From: Cupriavidus sp. D384
GTDB taxonomy: Bacteria; Pseudomonadota; Gammaproteobacteria; Burkholderiales; Burkholderiaceae
Assembly: GCF_001652915.1 (NCBI RefSeq)
Contig: NZ_BBQI01000017.1
Location: 1-64,000, forward strand
Length of the DNA: 64,000 bases
Reading direction: 5' to 3'
Positions 63,899 through 64,000 of this stretch are shown here, piece by piece (position 1 is the stretch's first letter; each line of letters opens with the position of its first letter). The notes below the pieces were generated by a model. That model made no database searches, was not told where the DNA came from, and saw only the letters and a list, made by a program, of their open reading frames with translations. A program made the translations under genes and the position numbers.

Positions 63899-64000
63899 TC
63901 AGGCCGCCGCTTCCACGCCAGGTGGCAACGGCGCTCGACCACCTCGGCTCGCCCGGTCCATGCCACGCTGAGTCGCCGCGGCTACTGCGGCCGGCTCCGC
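63899..64000 (-). CDS. C-terminal end of an upstream phage gene, probably tape measure, 5' outside window
   Basis: 33 codons in an open frame to the edge, rich in Ala and Arg (VAAATQRGMDRASRGG). The position immediately before the Dit-like gene is that of the tape-measure protein, but there is too little sequence to confirm. Confidence 0.45.
   Translation of the reverse strand, partial: AEPAAVAAATQRGMDRASRGGRAPLPPGVEAAA

Larger units (their letters stand above)
51903..64000. mobile_element. Prophage (contractile-tail, myovirus type), one end; continues beyond window
   Basis: It starts at the tRNA-His remnant and runs off the right edge. From the edge leftward: tail-tape end, baseplate module, fibre genes, lysis cassette (deletion), then accessory genes next to the attachment site. 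No integrase, repressor or head gene is in the window, so these should be at the other end beside the reconstituted tRNA-His. Late genes point toward the attachment site. Confidence 0.9.

Overview
The window is GC-rich chromosomal DNA of a beta-proteobacterium of the family Burkholderiaceae, most like Cupriavidus or Ralstonia. This rests on gene content and order: rpsF-priB-rpsR-rplI-dnaB, hom-thrC-moeA-moaD-moaE, a 3-hydroxybutyrate-oligomer hydrolase beside clpB, and cysTWA linked to cysB. About 51.9 kb is host chromosome; the last 12.1 kb is the end of an integrated prophage that runs off the right edge.

Layout. 1-6.3 kb: end of an MFS exporter, a SRPBCC protein, a VOC protein, malate synthase, a haloacid dehalogenase with divergent LysR regulator, and a universal stress protein. 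6.5-11.8 kb: isocitrate lyase with a perfect FNR/ANR-type palindrome upstream, two small enzymes, and a LytTR/histidine-kinase pair. 12.1-22.9 kb: a co-oriented sulfur block, sbp, ssuA-ssuD-ssuC-ssuB, a degenerate EAL protein, a small serine hydrolase, then cysT-cysW-cysA-cysB, so sulfate and sulfonate uptake sit next to their LysR-type activator. 23.1-23.9 kb: a HicAB toxin-antitoxin pair with two palindromic operators. 24.2-32.2 kb: gamma-glutamyltransferase, OsmC, ClpB (heat-shock promoter visible) and the PHB-oligomer hydrolase. 32.5-39.1 kb: CrcB, molybdopterin genes, threonine pathway genes, alaT. 39.4-44 kb (plus strand): Mth938-like protein, Bcp, PIN-PhoH, a secreted hypothetical and an NlpC/P60 lipoprotein. 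44.1-50 kb: phosphate transporter with its DUF47 partner, dnaB, the rpsF operon and an asparaginase. 50.2-50.9 kb: lexA behind two SOS boxes.

Prophage (51.9 kb to the edge). The boundary is a 48-bp 3' half of tRNA-His (anticodon GTG). The intact tRNA should lie at the far end, outside the window. From the right edge leftward runs a contractile-tail baseplate module (tape-measure end, Dit-like, plug, hub, Gp138 spike, gp25, baseplate J, DUF2612, collar fibre, fibre assembly). An intrinsic terminator follows, then the lysis genes. The lysis cassette carries a deletion that joins the front of an endolysin gene to the back of an inner-membrane spanin gene; the outer-membrane spanin gene nested in the latter is intact. 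Between lysis cassette and tRNA lie accessory genes: a divergent pair around a perfect SOS box, and a four-gene plus-strand cassette of lower GC with its own promoter and a palindromic operator in the promoter spacer. These accessory genes are the best candidates for an undescribed function.
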